Assembly: GCA_028871475.1 (NCBI GenBank)
Contig: JAGWMZ010000030.1
Coordinates: 1 to 43,904 of the forward strand
Origin: Sphingomonadales bacterium
GTDB lineage: Bacteria; Pseudomonadota; Alphaproteobacteria; Sphingomonadales; Sphingomonadaceae
Length of the DNA: 43,904 nt
Direction of reading: 5' to 3'
Shown here piece after piece: positions 15,740 through 23,443 of the stretch; within the stretch, counting starts at the first letter, position 1; every line of letters starts with the position of its first letter. The translations under genes and the position numbers were made by a program. The notes beneath the pieces were generated by a model. That model was not told where the DNA came from and did no database searches. It saw only the letters and a list, made by a program, of their open reading frames with translations.

Positions 15740-16836
15740 TTGCGGAGCGCCGGCATGACATGCTGCGAGAGCAGGCGCAGCGTCTGTTCGCCAAGGGCCA
15801 GGCGCTGGGCGGTGAGCGGGCCGGTGGTGGTGCCGCACAGGATGTTGCCGATGCCCAGCTCCTGATAGGGCCGCAGATGCTCGATCACCGTTTCGGGCGA
15901 GCCATAAAGGCACCAGGTGCCGATCCAGTCGTCGGTCAACGCGTTGGGCGTGCGGTCGGTCTTCTTGTTGGCGCTGTCGGCTTCGGCGCGGGCGTTGAAT
16001 TCGGCCTCGCGCTCGATGGCGTCCTGATAGGAGCGCAAGATGATCTCCAGCTCCGCGCGGGCCTGCTCGTCGGTCTCGGCCACATGCACCACCTGATAGG
16101 TATGCGTCGTCCAGTCGAGCGCGCTGGCCACGGTGGCGTCATCATGGCCGGCCTCCATCAGGAAGCCCTTGTAGATGTCGAACCACTTTTTCACATGGGT
16201 GAAGGGCTCGGTTCCGCCGATCTTGGGCGGGGTGAAGGCGGGGATGAACGCCGGCCAGCCATTCTCGGCGGCGCGGCGGCTGCTGGCTTCCTTCATGGCA
16301 ACGGGCATCAGGCGGGCGTGGCCCGGCGTGTAGGGGGCCGGGGCAATGCGTTGCAGCACGCGGCCCTTGTGGGGCCCGTTCGCAAACTCGATCGCCGGGT
16401 CTTCCATCTCCTTGGCCCAGAGCTGCTCGGCCAGTTCAAGGTTGCGCTCCGAGATGGCGCCTGCATCGCGGTAATCAACGCCAAAGCCGATCATTTCCTC
16501 GGGGGTGGTGCCGCTGCCAACGCCGATCAGCAGCTTGCCGTCGGTCAGCTGGTCGAGGATGTTGATGCGCTCCACAAAGCGGATGGGATGGTGCAGCGGC
16601 ACCGAGACGACCGAGAAGCCGAAATGCATCCGGGGCAGTTTGGCCGCCAGATAGGAGGCGAACATGAAGCTGTCCGACGCCACCGGCATATAGCCGTTGA
16701 AGTGATGGTCGGGCAGGAAAATCGCGTCAAAGCCCTGCTGTGCGGCGCTGGTGGCGTGGGCGGTGAGGTCCTGGATCAGTCCGCGGTCCTCCTGCGGCGA
16801 CATGGAGCGGGCATTGAGGAAAACGGAAAAGCGCAT
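15736..16836 (-). CDS. LLM-class flavin-dependent monooxygenase
   Basis: This 366-residue bacterial-luciferase-like TIM barrel oxidises an organic substrate with reduced FMN and O2. Typical features are MRFSVFLNARS at the start, DAIFLPDHHF (about residue 40), the flavin-site segment LLIGVGSGTTPEEMIGFGVDY and a C-terminal GSPETVIEHLRPYQELG. The ATG at 16836 follows GAGG by 5 bp; a GTG at 16848 is the alternative. It is coupled to an FMN reductase and a GH3 glucosidase, which suggests oxidation of the deglycosylated compound or of a side chain. A TetR-type palindrome lies upstream at 16970. Confidence 0.9.
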   Translation of the reverse strand: MRFSVFLNARSMSPQEDRGLIQDLTAHATSAAQQGFDAIFLPDHHFNGYMPVASDSFMFASYLAAKLPRMHFGFSVVSVPLHHPIRFVERINILDQLTDGKLLIGVGSGTTPEEMIGFGVDYRDAGAISERNLELAEQLWAKEMEDPAIEFANGPHKGRVLQRIAPAPYTPGHARLMPVAMKEASSRRAAENGWPAFIPAFTPPKIGGTEPFTHVKKWFDIYKGFLMEAGHDDATVASALDWTTHTYQVVHVAETDEQARAELEIILRSYQDAIEREAEFNARAEADSANKKTDRTPNALTDDWIGTWCLYGSPETVIEHLRPYQELGIGNILCGTTTGPLTAQRLALGEQTLRLLSQHVMPALRK

Positions 16837-16969
16837 GGGAATCCTCACAAGGTTTGAGCATTGGCCGGGCCGCCAGGCATGATGGGAAAGCGGCGATGCC
16901 GCATGGGGCGGCGGGCGCTCGGCTGGTTCTCTCCCGGCATGTCGTTCATGGCAGCCATGAATCTATATC

Positions 16970-16983
16970 AGAATTATTATTCT
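16970..16983. promoter_or_regulatory. TetR-type operator palindrome (site 2)
   Basis: AGAAT-TATT-ATTCT is a perfect inverted repeat of 5-bp arms, located about 135 bp upstream of the LLM monooxygenase start. On the minus strand it reads TAGAAT-N4-ATTCTGAT, closely matching site 4 at 17907. Confidence 0.65.
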
Positions 16984-17140
16984 ATTTAGAAGGGTGGCGC
17001 AAACTGTTTTTTGCCGTTTGCGCGCCACGCCTCCTGCCGCGATTTTGCGCTCTGGCTGATGGCGATGCCTAGGCTTTGCCGAGGGCGGGCTCAGAAGGGC
17101 GTCATGTGGCGCGGTGAGGGGGAGGCACCCTGGGGAAAAC

Positions 17141-17154
17141 AGAACTGAAATTCT
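17141..17154. promoter_or_regulatory. TetR-type operator palindrome (site 3, tetR promoter)
   Basis: AGAAC-TGAA-ATTCT, extended by matching C and G on the outside, lies about 50 bp before the tetR start. Its position suits autorepression by the encoded regulator. Confidence 0.6.
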
Positions 17155-17205
17155 GTTATGTCGATGCTGTTGACGAAATGAACCGAAAGCTGGAAAGGGT
17201 GGGGC

Positions 17206-17862
17206 ATGAAGCAGGATGTTGGCCTTAGCACCGCGTTGCGCGCGCCTGTTCAGGGGCGTTCAAAGGCGTCGTATGAACGTATGCTCGTGGCGGCCGAGGC
17301 GCTGATGGTGGCGCGGGGGTCGGATGAGTTCACGCTGCAGGAGGTCAGCAAGAAGGGGCGGGTCTCGATCGGCTCGATTTACAACCGCTTCGAAAGCAAG
17401 GACGCGCTTATCCATGCCGTGCAATTGCGCGTGCTCGAGCGTGTCGACCAACAGATGCATGACAAAATTGACGCGGCGCGGCAGGGAGCGGCAAATCTCA
17501 ACAGTCTGGTGGTGGCGCTGGTCGATGCCGTGACCGAAACCCTGCGCGATCATGGCGAGGCGATGCGGCCCTTGATGCTGCGGGCCAGTGTCGACCCGCT
17601 GGTGGCCGCCAATGGCAAGGCCTCTTACGCTGCCACCGCCAATGCGGTGAAGGAAGCTCTGCTGCTGTATTCGGCGGAGATTCGCCAGCCAGATCCGCTG
17701 CGGGCGGTCGATACCTGTTTCCGCGTGCTCTATGCCTCTTTTGCCCGCTACCTCGGTTTCGGTTCGCCGACGACCGCCGGCTGGGAAGGCGACTGGAACG
17801 TGCTCAAGCAGGATATGGGGCGCATGATCGCGGCGTTTCTGGGAAGTGATATCGAGCTTTAG
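17206..17862 (+). CDS. TetR-family transcriptional regulator
   Basis: This 218-residue protein has an N-terminal helix-turn-helix at about residues 22-65 (MLVAAEALMVARG, then FTLQEVSKKGRVSIGSIYNRFESKDALIHAV), the standard TetR pattern, and an all-helical ligand-binding domain. GGTGGGGC precedes the ATG. Palindromes AGAAT-N4-ATTCT lie in its own promoter and upstream of three neighbouring units (4184, 16970, 17907), so it probably represses permease/deglycosidase, monooxygenase/GH3 and dehydrogenase operons until a pathway ligand binds. That assignment is an inference from site distribution. Confidence 0.92.
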   Translation: MKQDVGLSTALRAPVQGRSKASYERMLVAAEALMVARGSDEFTLQEVSKKGRVSIGSIYNRFESKDALIHAVQLRVLERVDQQMHDKIDAARQGAANLNSLVVALVDAVTETLRDHGEAMRPLMLRASVDPLVAANGKASYAATANAVKEALLLYSAEIRQPDPLRAVDTCFRVLYASFARYLGFGSPTTAGWEGDWNVLKQDMGRMIAAFLGSDIEL

Positions 17863-17906
17863 CCAAGGGAGTTGGTGCTTGACCGAGCGTTGTCGGTGCC
17901 TTATTT

Positions 17907-17920
17907 AGAATAAATATTCT
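17907..17920. promoter_or_regulatory. TetR-type operator palindrome (site 4)
   Basis: AGAAT-AAAT-ATTCT is a perfect inverted repeat located 66 bp before the Gfo/Idh remnant and 237 bp before the isomerase gene. It is preceded by TTATTT, as at site 1. Confidence 0.65.
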
Positions 17921-17986
17921 GATTATGGTCAATGAGGCGTGCGACCGTGAGTCGCGCCCCGGGCCATGGCATGGGAGAGCCAGGTG

Positions 17987-18145
17987 ATGCCTTTGCGCAC
18001 GGGAATGATGGGCAGCGGGCCCGGCTCGTTTATCGGGCCGATAAAGGCCGGGGATGCCGAGGGCACTCTGGAGGCCTTTGCCAATCTCTGCCGCGATTTT
18101 GCCATTATGCTGCGCGGCGCGGGCTGGATCGATTTCACGGTTTAA
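17987..18145 (+). pseudogene. Remnant of a Gfo/Idh/MocA-family oxidoreductase with a large in-frame deletion
   Basis: A 52-codon frame begins MPLRTGMMGSGPGSFIG, the NAD-binding opening of this family (consensus close to LR.GMVGGG.GAFIG). It then jumps to EGTLEAFANLCRDFA, which in full-length members belongs near the C terminus (EGYLEAFANIYRDFA). Some 300 or more intervening residues are absent. A normal enzyme has about 350-390 residues. The frame lies at the head of the isomerase/dehydrogenase operon, exactly where a glycoside 3-oxidoreductase (DgpA type) would be expected. The family call rests on two short motifs. Confidence 0.6.
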
Positions 18146-18157
18146 GGCGACACATCC

Positions 18158-19213
18158 ATGAAGACGATCAAGGGGCCGGGCATCTTTCTGGCACAATTCC
18201 TGGGCGATACGGCGCCTTTCGACACGCTCTCGGGTCTGGCCGGCTGGGCTGCTGGTCTGGGCTACAAAGGCCTGCAGATCCCTGCCGATCCGCGCCTCTT
18301 CGATCTGGGCAAGGCGGCAGACAGCCAGACCTATTGCGACGAGATCAAGGGCATGCTGGCCGACAAGGGGCTGGCGATCACCGAGCTGTCCACCCATCTG
18401 CAAGGGCAGTTGGTGGCGGTGCATCCGGCCTATGATGCGCAGTTCGACGGCTTTGCCGCGCCGCATGTGCGCGGCAATCCGGCAGCACGGCAGGCATGGG
18501 CAGTTGAGCAGGTGAAGCTGGCGGCGGTGGCATCGCGCCGTCTGGGCCTTGCCACCCATGCGTCCTTCTCCGGCGCGCTGGCCTGGCCCTATGTCTATCC
18601 CTGGCCGCAGCGCCCCGCCGGTCTGGTGGAGGATGCCTTTGACGAGTTGGCGCGCCGCTGGCGGCCGATCCTTGACGTGTATGAGGACAACGGCGTCGAC
18701 ATCGGCTTCGAACTCCACCCCGGCGAGGATCTGCATGATGGCGTGACCTTCGAGATGTTCCTCGATCGCGTAGGCAACCATCGACGCGCCAACATCCTCT
18801 ATGACCCCAGCCATTTCGTGCTGCAGCACCTCGATTATCTGGCCTTCATCGACATTTATCATGAGCGCATCAAATGCTTCCATGTGAAGGATGCCGAATT
18901 GCGGCCCAATGGTCGCAGCGGGGTCTATGGCGGCTATCAGGGCTGGGTGGAGCGGCCCGGCCGGTTCCGCAGCCTTGGCGACGGGCAGGTCGATTTCACG
19001 CAGATTTTCAGCAAGATGGCCCAGTACGATTATGATGGTTGGGCCGTGCTGGAATGGGAATGCGCGCTCAAGCATCCCGAGGTCGGCGCGGCAGAAGGCG
19101 CCGCCTTCATCGCCCGGCATGTCATCAGGACCACCCCCCACGCCTTCGATGATTTCGCCAGAAGCGGCGCCGACCGCGCGCTCAACAAAAAACTGATGGG
19201 ATTGTCCGCATGA
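18158..19213 (+). CDS. Sugar phosphate isomerase/epimerase-like TIM-barrel protein
   Basis: This 351-residue AP endonuclease 2-type barrel carries likely metal ligands E in GFELHPGED, D in ILYDPSHFVLQH, H in IKCFHVKDAE and E in AVLEWECA. Such proteins isomerise or epimerise sugars and keto-sugars, and are frequent partners of glycoside 3-dehydrogenases. It ends in an ATGA overlap with the dehydrogenase small subunit, so it is coupled to glycoside oxidation. It probably acts on the 3-keto-sugar released by deglycosylation, although a second deglycosidase-type role is possible. No beta-like subunit is next to it. Confidence 0.82.
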   Translation: MKTIKGPGIFLAQFLGDTAPFDTLSGLAGWAAGLGYKGLQIPADPRLFDLGKAADSQTYCDEIKGMLADKGLAITELSTHLQGQLVAVHPAYDAQFDGFAAPHVRGNPAARQAWAVEQVKLAAVASRRLGLATHASFSGALAWPYVYPWPQRPAGLVEDAFDELARRWRPILDVYEDNGVDIGFELHPGEDLHDGVTFEMFLDRVGNHRRANILYDPSHFVLQHLDYLAFIDIYHERIKCFHVKDAELRPNGRSGVYGGYQGWVERPGRFRSLGDGQVDFTQIFSKMAQYDYDGWAVLEWECALKHPEVGAAEGAAFIARHVIRTTPHAFDDFARSGADRALNKKLMGLSA

Positions 19214-19830
19214 CCGAGCAGGCCTGGAACCGTCGTACCTTTCTGGGGGCCGCCACCGCGCTGGCTGCGGCGCTGGGCGTCAGCCCGGCGCGGTTGCTGG
19301 CCGGCCTGCCCGCCAGCGAGGCACCGACCGCCCGCCACAGCGCGTTGCTGCGCGAGGTGAGCCAGTTGGTGATTCCGCGCACAGATACAGCGGGCGCCGG
19401 CGATGTCGGCACCGGGGCCTTTGTCAGCCTGGCGCTGGCCCATGGGCTCAAGGACACGCGCGCGCCGATCAAGGATGCGCCAGCAGGATGGCCGCTGCGT
19501 GCCGATGGTTCGCTGCGCCACGATCTGTGGCTGGAGCGGACGCTCGACCAGCGCGCCGGGGGAGATTTTCTCGCCCGGCCCCCGGCGCAGCGTCACGCCC
19601 TGCTTGCCGCGCTCGACGCCGAGGCCTTTCCCGCCGGGCCGCCGCCTGCCGTGCCGTCGCCCTGGCGCGCGATCAAGGCGCTGATCCTCACCGGCTATTA
19701 CACCAGCGAGGAAGGCGGCTCGAAAGAGTTGCGCTATGAGGCGGTGCCTGGCCGCTGGGACCCCGACATTGCGCTGCACAAGGGCGACCGCGCCTTTTCC
19801 AGCGACTGGACCGCCGTGGATTTTGGATAG
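19210..19830 (+). CDS. Gluconate 2-dehydrogenase subunit 3 family protein (dehydrogenase small subunit)
   Basis: This 206-residue small subunit is of the type that accompanies GMC dehydrogenases and carries them through the Tat pathway. A twin-arginine signal is visible (NRRTFLGAATALAAALG, residues 7-23). The middle part LLREVSQLVIPRTDTAGAGDVG is characteristic of the family, as is ALILTGYYTSEEGGSKELRYE near the C terminus. It overlaps the isomerase by four bases and is followed 4 bp later by the catalytic subunit. It should locate the enzyme in the periplasm. Confidence 0.88.
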   Translation: MTEQAWNRRTFLGAATALAAALGVSPARLLAGLPASEAPTARHSALLREVSQLVIPRTDTAGAGDVGTGAFVSLALAHGLKDTRAPIKDAPAGWPLRADGSLRHDLWLERTLDQRAGGDFLARPPAQRHALLAALDAEAFPAGPPPAVPSPWRAIKALILTGYYTSEEGGSKELRYEAVPGRWDPDIALHKGDRAFSSDWTAVDFG

Positions 19831-19834
19831 AACG

Positions 19835-21520
19835 ATGACCAACCCAGATTTTGACGCGATCGTCGTCGGTTCCGGCATCACCGGGGGCATGGCGGCCAAG
19901 CAACTGACCGAGGCCGGGCTGAAGGTGCTCATGCTCGAACGTGGGCGGCCCATCGAGCATGGCGATTACCCCACCGAGATGAAGGCGCCGTGGGAGATGC
20001 CGTTCCGCGGCGAGGGCGATGCCGAACTGTATGCCCGCGACTATCCGGTGCAAAGGCTGAACCGCCATTTCACCGAATTCACCCAGAACCATTTCGTCAA
20101 TGATGTCGAGAGCCCCTATCAGCAGGGCGAGGGAGCCTTCACCTGGTTCCGCTCCTATCAGCTGGGCGGGCGGTCGCTGACCTGGGGGCGGCAATGCTAT
20201 CGCTGGTCGGACTATGATTTCGGCGCCAACCAGCGCGATGGCCACGGCACCGACTGGCCGATCCGCTATGCCGATCTGGCGCCATGGTATGACAAGGCGG
20301 AGGACTTCGTCGGCGTTTCGGGCGCGAAGGAGGAACTGGCGCAATTGCCCGACGGGCAGTTCCAGCCGCCCATGGCGCTCAACATCGTCGAGCAGACGGT
20401 GCGCGAGCGTATCCTCAAGCAGTGGCCTGACCGCCGCCTCACCGTGGGGCGCACCGCCAACCTCACCCAGGGGAAACCCGAGCTGGGCCGGGGCCCATGC
20501 CAGTATCGCAACATCTGCATGCGCGGCTGCTCCTTCGGTGCCTATTTCTCGACGCAATCCTCCACCCTGCCCGCCGCGCAGGCGACCGGGCGGCTGACCG
20601 TCATCACCGATGCGCAGGTCGAAAAGCTCGATTACGATCCGGCCACAAGGCGCATCACCGGCGTGCGCTGGGTCGACACAAAGACCAGGGCCCGCAAGAG
20701 CGCCACCGCGCGGCTGGTGTTCCTGAATGCCGGTTCGTTCAACTCGGTGCATATCCTGCTCAATTCCGCCAGCGAGGCGATGCCCCATGGTCTGGCCAAT
20801 GCCAGCGGCGTGCTGGGCACCCATATCATGGACCATGCCAACACGCTCTCGGCCGCCGCGATCATGCCGGGGTTCGAGCAGCACACCAGCTTTGGCAACC
20901 GGCCCACGGGCATCGTCATCCCGCGCTTCCGCAATCTCGACACACTCGATGGCGAGGGTTTCACGCGCGGCTATTCCTTTCAGGGCGGCGCCCTGCAATC
21001 GACCTGGACACAGGGGACGCGCGAGGGCGGCATCGGCGTGGCGTACAAGGACCATCTGCGCGCGCCCGGACCATGGCGCATGGTGCTGGTGGTCTTTGCC
21101 GAAAGCGTGCCGCGCGCCAGCAACCGGCTGGCCCTCTCGAAGGTGCTCGATCCGCTCGGCGTGCCCCAGCTCGAGATCAACTTCAGCCATGGCAAGGAGG
21201 AACTGGCCGCGCTTGCCGACGCGAAAAAGGAGGCCGCCGCCATGCTGACGGCAGCGGGCGGGCAGGTGATCTTCGGCTTTGATCACCCCGGCCCGGGCGG
21301 CACGGCCATTCATGAGATGGGCGGCGCGCGCATGGGGCATGATCCGGCCAGCAGCGTGCTCAACAAATGGAGCCAGGCGCATGACATCGCCAATCTCTTC
21401 GTCACCGATGGCGCGCAGATGAGCTCCAGCGCCTGCCAGAACCCTTCGCTCACCTATATGGCGCTGACCATGCGCGCGGCCGATTACGCCGTGACGCAGA
21501 TGAAGCAGGGCGTGATCTGA
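19835..21520 (+). CDS. GMC-family FAD-dependent dehydrogenase, catalytic subunit (probable glycoside 3-dehydrogenase)
   Basis: This 561-residue flavoenzyme has the N-terminal FAD fold VVGSGITGGMAAKQL and a second family motif near GGRSLTWGRQCYRW. The C-terminal active-site region reads AIHEMGGARMGHD followed by SSACQNPSLTYMAL, with the catalytic His-Asn pair typical of this subgroup. The ATG at 19835 is chosen because earlier in-frame starts lie inside the small subunit gene. With the Tat small subunit upstream and a cytochrome c downstream it forms a three-part membrane-linked dehydrogenase, like FAD-glucose or glucoside-3-dehydrogenases. It probably oxidises the sugar at C3 to prepare deglycosylation. 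Confidence 0.9.
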   Translation: MTNPDFDAIVVGSGITGGMAAKQLTEAGLKVLMLERGRPIEHGDYPTEMKAPWEMPFRGEGDAELYARDYPVQRLNRHFTEFTQNHFVNDVESPYQQGEGAFTWFRSYQLGGRSLTWGRQCYRWSDYDFGANQRDGHGTDWPIRYADLAPWYDKAEDFVGVSGAKEELAQLPDGQFQPPMALNIVEQTVRERILKQWPDRRLTVGRTANLTQGKPELGRGPCQYRNICMRGCSFGAYFSTQSSTLPAAQATGRLTVITDAQVEKLDYDPATRRITGVRWVDTKTRARKSATARLVFLNAGSFNSVHILLNSASEAMPHGLANASGVLGTHIMDHANTLSAAAIMPGFEQHTSFGNRPTGIVIPRFRNLDTLDGEGFTRGYSFQGGALQSTWTQGTREGGIGVAYKDHLRAPGPWRMVLVVFAESVPRASNRLALSKVLDPLGVPQLEINFSHGKEELAALADAKKEAAAMLTAAGGQVIFGFDHPGPGGTAIHEMGGARMGHDPASSVLNKWSQAHDIANLFVTDGAQMSSSACQNPSLTYMALTMRAADYAVTQMKQGVI

Positions 21521-21574
21521 GCCGCCCGATCCTAACCCGGCCCCCTTACCCCGGCTATGATGGACCGACCCGAC

Positions 21575-21952
21575 ATGACTTTTGCCCGTTTCCTGCCCTT
21601 TGCCGCTGTGGCTGCCGCTGTTCTTGCGCCTGCCACAGCCAGTGCCCAAGGCGCGACCGAAGGGGCTGCCCTTTTCAGGCAGCAGTGCCAGATGTGCCAT
21701 GTCAGCGCCAAGGGTGCCCGCCCCACGCTCGCGCCCAATCTTTTCGGCGTGGCCGGGCGCAAGGCAGCCAGCAGCGATTTCGCCAACTACTCCCCCGCGC
21801 TCAAGGCCTCGGGGCTGGTGTGGAGCAAGGCCAGTCTCGACCGCTTTCTCGCCGCGCCGGGCAAGCTCGTGCCCGGCACGCGGATGGTCATCGCCATTCC
21901 CGATGCCAAGCGCCGCGCCGCTGTTGTCGCCTATCTGCAGGGACTGAAATAA
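21575..21952 (+). CDS. Class I cytochrome c, electron acceptor of the GMC dehydrogenase
   Basis: This 125-residue exported cytochrome has a signal peptide of about 25 residues ending ASA, one haem-binding motif CQMCH (C38, C41, H42) and a Met ligand in PGTRMVIA. It resembles the soluble c552-type cytochromes that take electrons from periplasmic dehydrogenases. The ATG at 21575 gives the best signal peptide; an ATG at 21557 is possible. It is the third part of the dehydrogenase set and would pass electrons to the respiratory chain. Confidence 0.9.
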   Translation: MTFARFLPFAAVAAAVLAPATASAQGATEGAALFRQQCQMCHVSAKGARPTLAPNLFGVAGRKAASSDFANYSPALKASGLVWSKASLDRFLAAPGKLVPGTRMVIAIPDAKRRAAVVAYLQGLK

Positions 21953-21992
21953 TCGTCGCCCCGGCGCATCGCACCAGGGCGGGGGGCCTTTC

Positions 21993-23408
21993 ATGATGAG
22001 CCTGTCCTCCCTGTCGCACCGGCAGAAGACGCTGGCGGTGTTGACGCTGATTGTCGCGCTGGTGCTCGAGATCGTCGATCTCACCATCGTCAACACCGCG
22101 CTGCCGGCCATTCAGGCGGATTATGCCGCCAGTCCGCAGGTCTCCGAATGGGTGGCAGCCGGCTATGCGCTTAGTTTTGCCATGTGCCTGCTGCTGGGCG
22201 GGCGGCTGGGCGATGCGCTGGGCTATCGGCGGATGTTCATGCTGGGGGTGACAGGCTTCACGCTGGCCTCGGTGCTGGGCGGGCTGGCGGCCAGTGGGGA
22301 GCAGCTGGTCGCGGCGCGCATCCTGCAAGGGGTGACCGGGGCGATGATGGCGCCCCAGTCGCTGGCCCTCATGCAGATCCTGTTCGAGCCACTCGAACGT
22401 GTGTCCAAGCTCGCGCTCTTCGGGGTGATCGGCGGGCTGGCGGCGATTGCCGGGCCCATTCTGGGCGGCGTGCTGATCCATGCCGATCTGTTTCACCTTG
22501 GCTGGCGGATGATCTTTCTCGTCAATGCGCCGGTGGGGCTGGTGGCGGTGGTCATGGCGTGGCGGTTTCTGCCCGAGGCGCGCTCGCCGCATGGTGCCGG
22601 GCTGGATCTGCCGGGCACGGGCCTGTTCGCGCTGGCCATCGCCGCGCTGGTCTGGCCGCTCATTGCCATGGAGCATGCCGGGGCGGGCCGCGTGGAAATG
22701 GCCAGCCTGCTGGCGGCAGGCGTGCTGTTCGCGGCGGGCGCCCGTCATGTGCGGCGGCGCTGCGCGGCGGGACAATCGGTACTCTTCCCCGTCAGCCTGT
22801 TTGCCGTGCCCAGCTTTCGGCGGGGGCTCGTCATCGCCACCTGTTTCTCAATGGCCAGCGGCGGCTATCTGCTGATCTTCGCCTTTGCCTTGCAGGGTGA
22901 ACGGGGGCTTTCGCCGTTGCAGACCGGCCTGTTCCATGTGCCTTTCAGCCTGGGCGTGATGCTGGGCATTGGCGGATTGGGACGCCGCCTGCTGCCCCGG
23001 CTGGAACGCTGGGTGCTGGTGGCCGGTGCGCTGGCCATGGCGCTGTCGGGCGGAACGGTGCTGCTGGCGATCGGCCTGACGGACTGGACGCTCTGGGCGC
23101 TGGCGCCGCTTGTGGCACTGTCGGGCGTGGGGATGGGCATGGCTTCGGGCAGCATCGGGCCGATCACCGTGGCCCAGGTGGAAATCGGCCATGCCGGCGC
23201 GGCCAGCGGTTTGCTCAAGACCGGCCAGCAACTGGGCACGGCACTGGGCGTCGCGCTGATCGGCGGGGCCTATTTTTCATCACGGGCCATGACCGGGCTG
23301 TCGGGCACGTTGGGGGCGGCGGTGCTGCTGGTGCCGGTGCTGCTGGCGTGCAGCCTGCTGGCCGCCTGCCTGCCTGCCCGGCTCTTCGCGGCAAGGGCGC
23401 AGGCCTGA
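21993..23408 (+). CDS. MFS transporter of the DHA2 (EmrB/QacA) type
   Basis: This protein of about 471 residues is very hydrophobic, with about 14 membrane segments. Features of drug:H+ antiporters of the 14-TM class are LEIVDLTIVNTALPAI in the first helix, GGRLGDALGYRRMFMLG (motif A) and ARILQGVTGAMMAPQS (motif B). It follows the dehydrogenase operon after 40 bp and is probably co-transcribed. It could export toxic aromatic intermediates. No partner membrane-fusion protein is present in the window. Confidence 0.87.
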   Translation: MMSLSSLSHRQKTLAVLTLIVALVLEIVDLTIVNTALPAIQADYAASPQVSEWVAAGYALSFAMCLLLGGRLGDALGYRRMFMLGVTGFTLASVLGGLAASGEQLVAARILQGVTGAMMAPQSLALMQILFEPLERVSKLALFGVIGGLAAIAGPILGGVLIHADLFHLGWRMIFLVNAPVGLVAVVMAWRFLPEARSPHGAGLDLPGTGLFALAIAALVWPLIAMEHAGAGRVEMASLLAAGVLFAAGARHVRRRCAAGQSVLFPVSLFAVPSFRRGLVIATCFSMASGGYLLIFAFALQGERGLSPLQTGLFHVPFSLGVMLGIGGLGRRLLPRLERWVLVAGALAMALSGGTVLLAIGLTDWTLWALAPLVALSGVGMGMASGSIGPITVAQVEIGHAGAASGLLKTGQQLGTALGVALIGGAYFSSRAMTGLSGTLGAAVLLVPVLLACSLLAACLPARLFAARAQA

Positions 23409-23443
23409 AAGGGACGGGCGGTGGTGCCCGCCCCGAGGCGCTT

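Larger units (their letters stand above)
16837..17205. promoter_or_regulatory. Divergent control region between the LLM operon and tetR
   Basis: This stretch of about 370 bp has no convincing gene. It is AT-rich around 16955-16995 and 17140-17165 and holds two TetR-type palindromes (16970-16983 and 17141-17154). It should carry the outward promoters of the minus-strand monooxygenase operon and of the plus-strand tetR gene. Confidence 0.6.

Noticed and set aside
19688..22111. 807-codon open frame on the minus strand
   Set aside because: It lies opposite the GMC dehydrogenase and cytochrome genes and has no recognisable domain.
23409..23443. GC hairpin between the convergent exporter and SBF-like transporter genes
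   Set aside because: GGGCGG and CCGCCC give a stem of only about 6 bp with no T tract, so a terminator call is not well supported.
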